64,000 bases of DNA from JACXTP01 sp963789555 (GCA_963789555.1 CAWBKY010000005.1:102882-166881), one strand, 5' to 3'. Counted from the first letter of the stretch, positions 54,351-63,408 are shown. Notes: generated from the sequence alone by a model not told the origin. Translations and numbers: made by a program.

Positions 54351-55649
54351 TCACGCGCGGCCTCGCTCCATCAGGCCCCGTATGGCACCTTCGCTCCTAT
54401 CAAGGACCTCGTTCTCGTCGAAGGTCAGTATCTTGCGGTCTCTCATCACTACCGCGCCGTCGCATATGACCGTTTTGACGTTGGAGCTGTTGCCGGAGTA
54501 AACGAGGTTCGACACCATCGTTCCCGGCCGCAACGGCCGCAGGTTCGGAGCCCTCCCATCCAGGATGACCAGGTCCGCCTTCTTCCCGATCTCGATGGAA
54601 CCGATGGAGTCGGCCATGCCCACCGCCTTAGCGCCTCCGATGGTGGCCAGGTCCAACACTTGCTGCGCCGGCAGCACCGTCGGGTCCCATCGATAGCATT
54701 TCTGCAGCAGGGCCAGCATCTTCATGTCCGCCATCATGTCCATGCTATTGTTGGTGGTCGACCCGTCCGTCCCTATGGAGACGTTGACACCGTGGACGAA
54801 CATCTCCGGGAGCGGCGCCACACCGCCGGTGGCCAGCTTCATGTTGGACACGGGACAGGTCGAGACCGAGCAGCCGTTGCGCCCCAAGGCCTTGACCTCG
54901 TTGATGGTCAGCCAGGCTGCATGGGCGGCCAGGCATCTCTCGCTCAGCACACCGATGGACTCGAGGTGCTCGGCCGGCCTCATACCGGTGCGGGCCTTGT
55001 GATCATAGACCTCCTTCCTCGTCTCGCTCAGATGGAAATGCATCAGCGCCCCGGTCCTCTTGGAGAAGTCCTCGGCGCCCTGGAACGTCTCGTCGGAACA
55101 GACGTAGACGCCTTGTAGACCGATGCCTGGTGTGACCCTCGCCTCATCCTTATGGTCCTGATGGAAGCGCTTGCAATTGTCCAGCGGTACCCCCTTCTGG
55201 GTGGTGTACTGCTGGTCTAGAACGGCCCAGCAAAGCACGCCACGGATGCCGCTCTCCACCACCGCCCTGGCGATCACATCCTCGGCATAGTAAAGGTCGA
55301 CGAAAGTGGTCGTGCCCGAGCGGACCATCTCCATCAGCCCCAACTGGGCCCCTACCGATATGTCCTCGTCCTTGCGGTCCGAGTCAATAGCGAACACCCG
55401 GTCCAGGAAGGTGGGGAACGGGACGTCGTCGGCCACCCCCTTCATGATGGACATCGCCACATGGTTGTGGGTGTTGATGAGCCCGGGGATGACCATGTCC
55501 CCCTTGGCGTCGATCACCTCGTCGGCCCCGCCCTGAACGGTGCCGATCCGCTTGATGATGTTGCCTTCGACCAGGACATCGCCCCGGAGGATCTCCCTCT
55601 TTGCGTTCTGGGTGATGATGTTCGCATCCTTGATCAATAGGCTCTTCAT
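54351..55649 (-). CDS. dadD: 5'-deoxyadenosine/MTA/SAH deaminase (amidohydrolase family)
   Basis: 432 residues. PGLINTHNHVAMSIMKG is the zinc-binding start. MHFHLSETRKEV, LAAHAAWLTINEV, STCPVSNMKLATGG and VSIGTDGSTTNNSMDMM are MtaD/DadD motifs. It deaminates 5'-deoxyadenosine, SAH or methylthioadenosine; in methanogens DadD is the likely form that recycles the product of radical-SAM enzymes. Frame intact. The stop is 9 bases from the tRNA-Tyr 3' end on the opposite strand. Confidence 0.92.
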   Translation of the reverse strand: MKSLLIKDANIITQNAKREILRGDVLVEGNIIKRIGTVQGGADEVIDAKGDMVIPGLINTHNHVAMSIMKGVADDVPFPTFLDRVFAIDSDRKDEDISVGAQLGLMEMVRSGTTTFVDLYYAEDVIARAVVESGIRGVLCWAVLDQQYTTQKGVPLDNCKRFHQDHKDEARVTPGIGLQGVYVCSDETFQGAEDFSKRTGALMHFHLSETRKEVYDHKARTGMRPAEHLESIGVLSERCLAAHAAWLTINEVKALGRNGCSVSTCPVSNMKLATGGVAPLPEMFVHGVNVSIGTDGSTTNNSMDMMADMKMLALLQKCYRWDPTVLPAQQVLDLATIGGAKAVGMADSIGSIEIGKKADLVILDGRAPNLRPLRPGTMVSNLVYSGNSSNVKTVICDGAVVMRDRKILTFDENEVLDRSEGAIRGLMERGRA

Positions 55650-55759
55650 CGCCCTGGGAAGGGTTTGGGGCCCATAAATAGTTCCTCACAGACCCATACG
55701 AAAGGTAGAAATCATCGCTACCCGTGATATGCCCTTGAGGGCCGATGGGCGGCGGAAAA

Positions 55760-56605
55760 ATGACAACCCTGACTTTCTTGGGCACGGGCGGAGGTCGTTT
55801 CGCCACCATCTACCAGGTCAGGGGAACCGGGGGCATCTATCTCAAGGACGGGGTGAACGTGCACATAGACCCAGGTCCAGGGGCATTGGTGCATATGGCC
55901 AGGTTGAAGATGGACCCGGCCAAGACCGATGCGGTCATCATATCCCACTGCCATCCCGACCATTACACCGATGCGGAGGTGTTGTTGGAAGGCATGACCC
56001 GGGGGGGATTGAAGAAGCGGGGAGCGCTCATCGGGAGCAGGACCGCGCTCGAGGGGGAGAACGGTCACGGGCCGGCCATCTCGAGATACCACCATGGACT
56101 GCCGGAGCGCGCTATGGTGGTGGGAAAAGGGGACCGGTTCAACATCGGCGCCCTCGACGTGGATGTCCTCGGCACCAAACACAGCGACCCGAGCGGGGTG
56201 GGGTTCAAGTTCAACACCAGCGCCGGGGCCATCTGCTACATGAGCGACACCGAGATGGACCCGGAGGTGACGGCGCAGCACAAGGGGGCCAGAGTGTTGA
56301 TCTTGGCGCTAACGAGGCCATTGCATTCCAGGGTGCCGCAGCATCTGTGCACGGAGGATGCCGCCGACATCGCCAAGGAGATCCGACCGGAGATGGTCCT
56401 GCTCACGCATTTCGGCGCCAAGCTGATATACGAAGGCGTGGGCAAGCAGGCCCAGTACATCGAAAGGGAGTCGGGCGTAAGGACGGTGGCGGCCGAGGAC
56501 CTCATGACCGTGCACCTAGGCAGGGGGATACGCTTTTCTGGAAGGAAAGGGGAAGGGCAGGATGAAATGCTGGACGAGGGCGTCGACCCTGCCCAATTGG
56601 ACTAG
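55760..56605 (+). CDS. Metallo-beta-lactamase-fold hydrolase
   Basis: 281 residues. LTFLGTGGGRFATIYQ starts the fold, and VIISHCHPDHYTDAEVL is the HxHxDH metal site. KHSDPSGVGFKF, YMSDTEM and LLTHFGAKLIYEG provide further ligands. Similar to archaeal uncharacterised MBL hydrolases; possible nuclease-like or lactonase activity cannot be distinguished. ATG 55760 is preferred to GTG or ATG codons upstream because the family starts MTTLTFLGTG. Confidence 0.87.
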   Translation: MTTLTFLGTGGGRFATIYQVRGTGGIYLKDGVNVHIDPGPGALVHMARLKMDPAKTDAVIISHCHPDHYTDAEVLLEGMTRGGLKKRGALIGSRTALEGENGHGPAISRYHHGLPERAMVVGKGDRFNIGALDVDVLGTKHSDPSGVGFKFNTSAGAICYMSDTEMDPEVTAQHKGARVLILALTRPLHSRVPQHLCTEDAADIAKEIRPEMVLLTHFGAKLIYEGVGKQAQYIERESGVRTVAAEDLMTVHLGRGIRFSGRKGEGQDEMLDEGVDPAQLD

Positions 56606-56672
56606 ACCTCCCTCGCATCCTTCCGATGTCCAGTGCTATTTAAACCATATGCAATCGCTCTATGAAGCTCTA

Positions 56673-56735
56673 ATGTAGGCGCCCAAGAGAGGGGTCAGGA
56701 CCTCAGGTAACGATGGTCGGACGCGCCCCCTACAT
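56673..56735 (+). ncRNA. Candidate structured RNA upstream of the corrinoid-activation operon
   Basis: ATGTAGG (56673-56679) pairs with CCTACAT (56729-56735) and CGC/GCG extends the stem past a 3-base bulge. An inner GAGG...CCTC hairpin lies inside. A TATA-like TATTTAAAC (56637-56645) is about 30 bases upstream, so transcription could begin right at the hairpin. A second TATA box follows for cobW. It could be an independent small RNA, an H/ACA-like guide (ACA near the 3' end) or a leader element. I see no coding potential. Confidence 0.45.
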
Positions 56736-56740
56736 AAGTT

Positions 56741-56750
56741 ATTTAAAAAA
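56741..56750 (+). promoter_or_regulatory. TATA box of the cobW-ramA operon
   Basis: ATTTAAAAAA is centred about 25 bases before the GTG/ATG starts at 56768/56771, suggesting a leaderless or nearly leaderless mRNA. Confidence 0.5.
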
Positions 56751-56767
56751 GGGCGCGCGATTCGCGT

Positions 56768-57379
56768 GTGATGATCATCTGCCTCATATCAGGCTTTCTG
56801 GGCAGCGGTAAGACCACGCTCATGATCGACCTCGGAAAAAGATTGGGAAAGAAGGGGAAACGCGTGGCCATAATCGTCAACGAGGTTGGCGAGGTGGGCG
56901 TGGACGGGGCGTTGATCGACGCCTATGGGCTGAACAGCGTGGAGCTGACCGAGGGATGCATATGCTGCTCCCTCTCTGGGAGCTTGCAGAACACGCTCAG
57001 AGTGGTCGCCAATGATTACAAGGCGGACATCATCTTCATCGAGCCCACTGGGATCGCCCTGCCCTCCAAGATCAATGGCATCATCCGAACCTCGATGGTG
57101 GAGCACGAGAGCAAGCTTGGCATATGTGTGGTCGACGCGTTCCGGGCACCCCGCATCTATCAGGAGGCCGAGCTGTTCTTCCGAAGGCAGATCGAGGACG
57201 TGGACCTGGTGGCGGTAAACAAGATGGAACTGGTGAGCCCAGAGCAACTGGCAGAGGTGGAGGAGCTGGTAGGCAGGCTTAACCCCAAGGCGACGGTGCT
57301 GAGGATGTCCGCCAAGGAGGACCGAGGCGTGGAAGCGATCGAGGTGCGTCTGGTGGACCGGATGGGGGGAGGAGCATGA
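56768..57379 (+). CDS. CobW/HypB-like GTPase, short form
   Basis: 203 residues. The P-loop GFLGSGKTTLM is at residues 9-19. GCICCSLSGSLQNTL contains the CxCC metal-binding motif of the COG0523 family. FIEPTGIALPSKI is the Walker B/switch region and VNKMELV the guanine-specificity motif. The usual CobW C-terminal domain is missing, since typical members exceed 300 residues. COG0523 proteins deliver metal ions (Zn, Co). Here it opens the operon for corrinoid activation and overlaps the next gene (ATGA). Confidence 0.88.
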   Translation: MMIICLISGFLGSGKTTLMIDLGKRLGKKGKRVAIIVNEVGEVGVDGALIDAYGLNSVELTEGCICCSLSGSLQNTLRVVANDYKADIIFIEPTGIALPSKINGIIRTSMVEHESKLGICVVDAFRAPRIYQEAELFFRRQIEDVDLVAVNKMELVSPEQLAEVEELVGRLNPKATVLRMSAKEDRGVEAIEVRLVDRMGGGA

Positions 57380-57783
57380 GCGAGGACTCCAAGGAACTGG
57401 CACATGCTGGGAGCTTCGGGATGGAGGTCCACTTCCATGACAACCATTGCAAGAGGTCCAGCTTCGTCAAGGTGCTCACCGGCATGATATTCGATATAGC
57501 AAAACAACTGGAGGCCAAAGGTGGCATGATCGGCCATGTCAAGCTCATCGCCCAGACCGACGCCGGTTTCGTGAAGATGAGCGTGGTCGACATCAGACTG
57601 GGCGTGGAGACCGTGGACGAGCTGAAAGGAGATGCGAGCAAGAAGGGCTCGATCAAGCTGATGGCGGTCGTCCTTGGCCTGGAGGACGGCACGGTCGAGG
57701 AGACCGTGGAGGAGGCGCTGACGCACCTGGGAGGTTGCATGGACTATCACCTCGCCGGGCATGACTGCGATCACGATCACTGA
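57376..57783 (+). CDS. Small protein with Cys/His-rich metal-binding tail
   Basis: 135 residues. FGMEVHFHDNHCKRSSFVKVLTGMI begins with a His/Cys cluster. The middle is an alpha/beta domain, LGVETVDELKGDASKKGSIKLMAVV. The end is CMDYHLAGHDCDHDH, an obvious metal-binding tail. I do not recognise the family. Coupled by a 4-base overlap to the COG0523 GTPase and followed closely by ramA, it probably holds or hands over a metal (Co or Zn) for the methyltransferase system. Confidence 0.72.
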   Translation: MSEDSKELAHAGSFGMEVHFHDNHCKRSSFVKVLTGMIFDIAKQLEAKGGMIGHVKLIAQTDAGFVKMSVVDIRLGVETVDELKGDASKKGSIKLMAVVLGLEDGTVEETVEEALTHLGGCMDYHLAGHDCDHDH

Positions 57784-57801
57784 AAGAGAGGAGGAAACTG
57801 G

Positions 57802-59433
57802 ATGTACGGAATTTCAATAGACCTGGGAACCAGCGGCACGAGAATGCACGCGATCGACCTCAAGAGCGGACAGATCATATCCACGGCCATAACGGTAAGG
57901 CACCCCATGCCTGGCGCGAACGTCATGGACCATCTTACCTTCTGCATCAACGTGGACCAGAACCTGGGCCACCGTTTGATGGTGGACACGGTCAACAAGC
58001 TCATCAACATGCTGGAGATCGACAAGACCAAGGTGGAGAGATTGGCGATCTGCGGCAACCCCATCCAGCTATCCATTTTCCAGAACATGGAGATCAGGGA
58101 CCTGGCCTTTGCGGGGGAGAGGGCTTTGAAGACGAGGGGCGTGGAGCACCAGAAGCGCGATGCGAAGGTGATCCCCTCGGAGAATCTAGGGATAGACCTG
58201 GGCGGAAGGACCGCCGACCTGTTCGTCCCACCGGCCATCCGACATGAGATCGGTGCGGACGCATTGGCGATGATGTACAAGACCGGGTTGCTGGAAATGA
58301 AGGAGAACTGCCTTGTCACCGATTACGGGACGAACGCTGAGATGGCCTTGAAGGTCGGTGACGAGATATATACTGGATCGGCAGCGGCAGGGCCGGCCAT
58401 GGAAGGGCAATCGGTCCATTTCGGCATGCTCGCCTCCCCTGGCGCCATCTGCGACATCGATTTCGAATCCTATTGGCGTTGTAAGGTCATCGATGAAAAC
58501 CTGAACACGGTTCAAGGGGACCTCGTGGAGATCAACTCTGGCAACGTTGTGGAGGAAGGTGCTATGCACGGACAGGCCAAAGGCATAACCGGCACCGGCG
58601 TGGTGGCCGCGATCGCCACCGGTCTGGACAACAATAACATCCAGGCCCCACGTTTCACGACCATCGATGGGAAGATACACCTGCAGGATGGCATCTTCCT
58701 CGATCAGAAGGATTTCCTCGAGGCCTCGAAGGCGTTCGGTGCCATGCGGGCAGGTCATTTCACTTTATTGGAGCATGCAGGCATCAAGTTCGACGAATTG
58801 GATACGATGTATATGTCTGGGGCCTCAGGCACATATGTGGACGCTTTGAAGGCACAGAGGGTCGGACTGCTGCCCGCCACACCGAAGAAGATCTACCAGG
58901 TCGGTAACACCTCTTTGGCGTTGGCAACGGACATCGTAAGGGACCCCGAGCTGATGGACGTCCTACAGGTGACGGCAAATTCCATCCGGGCCAACCATGT
59001 GATGTTCGCCATGGACAAGGTCTTTGAGACGCTCTACCTACAGGAACTTGGGATGTGGCAGGAGGGTATGCCGGTCGAGACGTACAACTTCTTCTTGCGC
59101 AGCATGGGCATACAGGAGCTTCCGAGCAAGATAAGGCCAGCCGAGGTCCATCGCATAGTGGACCGAGACATCCCCGTCTTGGGCAAGAAGGGACTGAAGA
59201 TATTGAGGGACATCGGACTCAATATAACCGGTCGCTTCGATGGCTGCATCGGTTGCCGGAAATGTGAGGAGGAGTGCCCCGAGAACGCCATCACCATAGA
59301 TGAGAAAGGCGGTGAATATGTCATATCCGTGAGGTCGGACCTTTGCAACGGCACTGCCTGCCTGCGCTGCGACCGGATCTGCCCTGAGAAGGTATTCGTG
59401 TTCAAGGACCTCCGGATCGAGGAAAAGAAATGA
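57802..59433 (+). CDS. ramA: RamA-like corrinoid protein reductive activase
   Basis: 543 residues, like RamA of methylamine methyltransferases. The N-terminal ASKHA ATPase begins MYGISIDLGTSGTRMHAIDL. ENLGIDLGGRTADLFVPPAIRHEIGADALAMM and LVTDYGTNAEMALK contain the nucleotide-binding and DUF4445 parts. The C-terminus has two [4Fe-4S] sites, CIGCRKCEEECPENAI and CNGTACLRCDRICPEK. It uses ATP to reduce Co(II) corrinoid to Co(I) on MtaC after accidental oxidation. Frame intact. It is transcribed towards mtaCB. Confidence 0.93.
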   Translation: MYGISIDLGTSGTRMHAIDLKSGQIISTAITVRHPMPGANVMDHLTFCINVDQNLGHRLMVDTVNKLINMLEIDKTKVERLAICGNPIQLSIFQNMEIRDLAFAGERALKTRGVEHQKRDAKVIPSENLGIDLGGRTADLFVPPAIRHEIGADALAMMYKTGLLEMKENCLVTDYGTNAEMALKVGDEIYTGSAAAGPAMEGQSVHFGMLASPGAICDIDFESYWRCKVIDENLNTVQGDLVEINSGNVVEEGAMHGQAKGITGTGVVAAIATGLDNNNIQAPRFTTIDGKIHLQDGIFLDQKDFLEASKAFGAMRAGHFTLLEHAGIKFDELDTMYMSGASGTYVDALKAQRVGLLPATPKKIYQVGNTSLALATDIVRDPELMDVLQVTANSIRANHVMFAMDKVFETLYLQELGMWQEGMPVETYNFFLRSMGIQELPSKIRPAEVHRIVDRDIPVLGKKGLKILRDIGLNITGRFDGCIGCRKCEEECPENAITIDEKGGEYVISVRSDLCNGTACLRCDRICPEKVFVFKDLRIEEKK

Positions 59434-59443
59434 GGGGTTGAAT

Positions 59444-60059
59444 ATGGTAATTGAGGAGATCGACCTTTATCAGCTGAGGGCGGAGAGCCTCGCCATATAC
59501 CTGCCAGGAGACGATTGTGGCAAGTGTGGGGTCCGCATCCTGCTCCCAGCTTGCGAAGGACATCTGCGAGGGCAAGGGAAAGGCGACCGCCTGTCCTTCA
59601 ATCAAAAAGATCCTTGCGGAGACGATCGATGCGATCGCCGAGATGAGGATGAGCCTGCCGGAGAGCGACCCCATGCTGCTCAAGACCGGTTCAGGTCTGA
59701 TCGAGCTCAACTCCCCCGACCAGAACGCGCCGGTCTTCGTGACCGCCGATTCCATCGTGACCGTGGACGTTTTGAAACGGATATTTTCCCGAACGAAGGT
59801 GGCCGCGTTCATGGTCCCGGTGGACACCCAAGGCTATACCTTGGACAATGCCGTTACCGAGCGTACATTTTCGCCTATGGGGGTAATGAAGGCCTTGATG
59901 GACAGCGGTGTCGCATCTAAGGCCCAGACGCGGAAGCTCATCATCCCAGGATTGGCCGCAGGAATGGAGAAGAACATCGAGAGGGCCGCGCGATGGACCG
60001 TCGAGGTGGGACCGGTGAGCGGGTTCGAGCTGCCCATCTTCCTAGCCGCAAAGGAATAA
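59444..60059 (+). CDS. Small [4Fe-4S] protein of the ACS/CODH gamma-like domain type (one frameshift)
   Basis: MVIEEIDLYQLRAESLAIYLPGDDCGKCGV, then after a break near 59535 SCSQLAKDICEGKGKATACPSI. The cysteines follow the C-x2-C-x(n)-C-x(n)-C pattern of the N-terminal Fe-S domain of CODH/ACS gamma subunits and corrinoid activators. The remaining part (GLIELNSPDQNAPVFVTADSIVTVDVLKRIF) is a flavodoxin-like or TIM-barrel fragment. About 204 residues. It is the last gene of the activation operon, 10 bases after ramA. A role in electron transfer to the corrinoid is inferred. Confidence 0.75.
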
Positions 60060-60391
60060 ATCTTCTTTCATCTTATATTTTATAATTCACATTAGCTGAT
60101 ACTTTTACCACTTATTATGCTTCAGAAGGTCGTCCACCTCCATAGATGGCGTAGGTTCCGACGAAGTTGACGCATGTCCATACGTAAATCTTCGGACCTT
60201 CGATAGTGACCATGCTGAATGACATCCCCTTGCTCAGTGCAAATGGACATCATTCCAGTATCGTCCTAGACCGGTCGAAATGACTTTCAATCCAAGGCAA
60301 GATACATCATTGATGTTCGAGTTTTATCAAAACATGATAGAAAAATTAAAAAAAAAATAAAAAAGGAAGGATGAGGTGAAACTCATCCAGT
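60060..60391. other. Convergent intergenic region between activation operon and mtaB
   Basis: 332 bases. Near its right end is an A-rich run (AAAAAAAAAATAAAAAA) that would read as a T run for the leftward mtaCB unit, so it is a probable terminator. No coding sequence or structured element stands out. Confidence 0.5.
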
Positions 60392-61795
60392 TTAGAGGCC
60401 GTAGTTCTTGGGGTTGAACATCGGGACGTTCTTGTACTCTTTGAGGCACATGTCCTCGAACTTGGCTGCGGAGTCTGGGCACGCCTTCAGGTCAGCTGCC
60501 ACTTTGGTCAGCATGTCCTTCTCGTGCTTGCTCAGCTTCAAGCCGCCCTTGGAGGCGCTCGCAGTGATCAAGTCCGTCGCCTTCTTACCGGCTTCCAGCG
60601 AGCGGTTGTAGGGCTCGTTGCCCGCACCGACGATGGCCTGTCCGATCTCGTAGGCGTTGTCGTACCTCAAGCAGAAGCCCTCGGGGCTCCTGAAAGAGTC
60701 ACAGGTGGCGTACATGTCCCTGAGGATCTTGTCCTGCTTCAGCTGCTTGGCCGTGTTCATCAACGCAGCCTCGTAGCCGATCACACCTAGCCAGCAGGCC
60801 ACGGATGACCCACCGAACTCGGGGTGGTACTCGACAGACTCGTTGGACCACAGGTCGCACACCTGGGCGATAAGGTTACCCATCAGGTCCGCGTGAGCGT
60901 CCTGGGCGCCCTTACCCTCCTGGGCGGACGGCTTTCCGGATATGGACTTCAATATCGGTCCCTCGTATCCGCAGTCCTTGTCAGGTCCAGTGGCACCGCA
61001 CTCGTATGCGATCAACGTCCTTGCGGAAGCGATGCAGCGGGTGGTGGCAGCGAAGGTCCTGGGGATATCCCTGTCCAAGTATCCGCCGGCCATGAACATC
61101 GAGGTGTTGGCACCGGCGCAGTTCGTGTCACCGCCAGCGATGACCTTGTTCTTCTTGGCGATGTCGACGATCTGGGGCCAGATCCACTCCATGTCAATCG
61201 CGCCCAGGTAACCGATGGCGAACAGCCATCCCTTGATGTCCTGGTGCAATATGGCGTAGTCAGCGACCTCCTTGCCACCCATCGTCTCGATGGACAGCAC
61301 ATCGGCACCGTTCTTGGCGGCGACCTCGAAGGACTCAATGGTCTTCTCTGGGTAGTCGTGCACCTTGTCCATTCCGGGGCGCATACCGATTTCGGCGAGC
61401 CTCGGGTCGGCGCAGGTGTGGCGGATAGACAGAGCGATGCCGTACTCATCGTGGTACTTCTGCATGAGCTCCTTCTGTCCGGCAACGACCGGCTTGGCGA
61501 ACTTGTCCACATCGTTGACCATCTGGAATATCCACTCGTTCTCGAGCTGAACCGCTGGGAAACCTAGGGTAACCGCGCGGTCCAAGATATCCTTGGTTAT
61601 GTAGTCCACATACTCCCTGGTCAGGCTTGCTGGGTTCTTCTCAGCGCCGGGCCTTGGAGCGAAGTTGATCTCAGGCACAACGGTGCCGGCACCAACTTTC
61701 TGTCCCAATCCATAGGAGAGCGGGTATTTGGCCTCACCGAAGACCATGTCGTCCGCGCTCTTGTACTCCATTTTGGTGAATCTCTTTATAGCCAT
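60392..61795 (-). CDS. mtaB: Methanol:corrinoid methyltransferase MtaB
   Basis: 467 residues, matching MtaB. The zinc-binding cysteines are in GGDTNCAGANTSMF and YECGATGPDKDCGYEG. PGMDKVHDYPEKTIESFEVAAKNGADVLSIET and WIWPQIVDIAKKNKVIAGGD belong to the TIM barrel. It moves the methyl group of methanol to Co(I) on MtaC. GGGGTGAT precedes the ATG and overlaps the mtaC stop, so the two are coupled. Frame intact, strong codon use. Confidence 0.97.
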   Translation of the reverse strand: MAIKRFTKMEYKSADDMVFGEAKYPLSYGLGQKVGAGTVVPEINFAPRPGAEKNPASLTREYVDYITKDILDRAVTLGFPAVQLENEWIFQMVNDVDKFAKPVVAGQKELMQKYHDEYGIALSIRHTCADPRLAEIGMRPGMDKVHDYPEKTIESFEVAAKNGADVLSIETMGGKEVADYAILHQDIKGWLFAIGYLGAIDMEWIWPQIVDIAKKNKVIAGGDTNCAGANTSMFMAGGYLDRDIPRTFAATTRCIASARTLIAYECGATGPDKDCGYEGPILKSISGKPSAQEGKGAQDAHADLMGNLIAQVCDLWSNESVEYHPEFGGSSVACWLGVIGYEAALMNTAKQLKQDKILRDMYATCDSFRSPEGFCLRYDNAYEIGQAIVGAGNEPYNRSLEAGKKATDLITASASKGGLKLSKHEKDMLTKVAADLKACPDSAAKFEDMCLKEYKNVPMFNPKNYGL

Positions 61796-61800
61796 CTAGA

Positions 61801-62581
61801 TCACCCCTTCACCACATCGTCCCACTTCATGCGGATCTTCTTCCAGTCCCAGCCCTCGACGGCCTTTCCGACCAAGGCAGGTCCCTGTGCAGCCGCAGCG
61901 GCGTAAATACCGGTGGGGTATGACTCCACGAAGGCACGGTTAACCGCACCGCCCGCGCAGATGAACGGAATCTCGATTCCGACCTCACCCAGGCGCTCTG
62001 CGATCCTTGGGAACGCAGACATGGTGGTTGTCATCAATGCAGTCCCAGTGACCACATCGGGCTTCTCCTTCTCGACCATGGCAACAACGTCCGCTACTGG
62101 CACGTCACGGCCCATGTCGACAGTGGCGTATCCGGCGGACTTCAGCATGACGTTGGCGATGTTCTTACCAATGTCGTGCGGGTCACCCTCGGCGACGTGC
62201 AGACACCACTTTGCCCTTCATCTTCCTGTCGCCCTTGATGTTCTTCTCGCAGAGCTTCACACCGCGGTCCATGGCATCGGCTGCGACCATGACGTGCGGC
62301 AGGTAGTATATACCGCGCCCGTACAGTTCGGCCACAACGTCCATGCCCTTGACCAAAGCTTTGTCGATGATCTCTTCGGGCTTGAATTTCTCCATAGCTG
62401 CCTTTGTGTCGGCTTCGATGTCCTTATATTTCATAAAGACAACGTCCTCCGCCACCTTCTTCAGAAGTGCGTCCTTCGGAAGAATCTTTGCAGCGATGTC
62501 CTCTGGCTTCTCCTTAGACTCTACGAGTATGTCGTAGCGTCTAAAGATCGCGTCGTAGTTCACACTACTTACATCTAGCAT
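61801..62581 (-). CDS. mtaC: Methanol corrinoid protein MtaC (one frameshift)
   Basis: About 259 residues. An N-terminal helical domain (KPEEIIDKALVKGMDVVAELYGRGIYYLPHVMVAADAM) precedes the B12-binding domain. EGDPHDIGKN supplies the D-x-H-x-x-G motif, its histidine being the lower cobalt ligand, and CAGGAVNRAF follows. One extra base near 62205 breaks the frame just before that motif; removing the T gives GKVVLHVAEGDPHDIG. mtaC leads mtaB, the usual order. Confidence 0.95.
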
Positions 62582-63281
62582 TTAGACACCCCTTTTTCTC
62601 CAGTTTTTGAGCTTGATCTGAGGCAGCACTCTCTCCCCTTAAGATTGGCTTGCCTCTTCTCTTACTCTAAAATTCGAGTCTGTTGATATGTATATTAAGT
62701 TATTTTTATGTGTATTATATATTATATATATATATTTATAATTAATTAAAATATATTTATGATATTTTAAATCGTGCAAAAGTTGAAGATATGTCTGGCA
62801 TCGGTAAAGTTGAAAGGCAATGATCGATCACTCCAATATTTTAGTTAACTCTTGTTAAGAGATTATAATAATTATATATATATTATATTAATATTATATT
62901 ACTTATAATATATTAATATTAATATAATATATAACGATGGTTCGATTTCATCATACCAGCTTTTTATAAAAGTAACTCATTCTTCACCATTTAATTTTAA
63001 AATCCAATAATACTGTTAATAATAATTCCTTGCAATCGATCATTTTACTGCTATGAGGTTTTATGCCTGGCTATATCCCGGTTTCAGGTTTATTAAATTG
63101 TATAACGATTGATATATTATGGTATGGATATATCATCCATCTATGCTGGCCACAAAATATTCGGGCTTAATAAAATAAAACAATAATGTTATTAAAAAAA
63201 TGACGAAAATCACTATCCATTATCGTTCTATAGAACGAAAATGTCCGTATGAACAGTAAAAAGATAATATTATATAGTAGT
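62582..63281. other. Long AT-rich region upstream of mtaCB
   Basis: About 700 bases at well under 25% GC around 62700-62950, with runs of alternating AT. It contains the leftward mtaC promoter; the best TATA candidate is near 62690, giving a leader of about 85 bases. GGGGTGT lies 8 bases from the ATG. No open frame with a ribosome-binding site is seen. Methanol methyltransferase operons elsewhere have similarly long regulated leaders. Confidence 0.5.
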
Positions 63282-63301
63282 GCATTTTTAGTGCAAAATG
63301 C
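63282..63301. promoter_or_regulatory. Inverted repeat at the small-RNA start site
   Basis: GCATTTT (63282-63288) and AAAATGC (63295-63301) are perfect inverted 7-mers with a 6-base spacer, placed between the TATA box (TTATATAG, 63270-63277) and the predicted start. This position suits a repressor. Confidence 0.45.
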
Positions 63302-63365
63302 GTAGGGACCGGCAATTTCCTCCTAAGTATCCCCCAATAATCCCCCCGCCGGTCCCGACGCTTTT
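63299..63365 (+). ncRNA. Candidate small RNA with a C-rich loop and its own promoter
   Basis: GCGTAGGGACCGGC (63300-63313) pairs with GCCGGTCCCGACGC (63348-63361) over 13 of 14 positions, enclosing a 34-base C/A-rich loop with TCCTCC and two runs of five or more C. It starts about 26 bases after a TATATAG box and ends in TTTT. TCCTCC could pair with Shine-Dalgarno GGAGG sites. There is no reading frame. Confidence 0.55.
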
Positions 63366-63408
63366 CCTTCAATAAGAATTATCCTTCCAAGCGCCCTACG
63401 GTAGAAAG

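Noticed and set aside
56768..62581. Pyrrolysine (TAG) usage in the methyltransferase region
   Set aside because: mtaB, mtaC and ramA have no internal in-frame TAG, and no methylamine methyltransferase or pyl gene is in the window.
62690..63130. CRISPR-like or origin-like AT-rich repeats
   Set aside because: The repeats are simple alternating AT with no regular spacers, and there are no cas genes. No Orc1/Cdc6 gene or ORB-type element is seen, so I do not call an origin.
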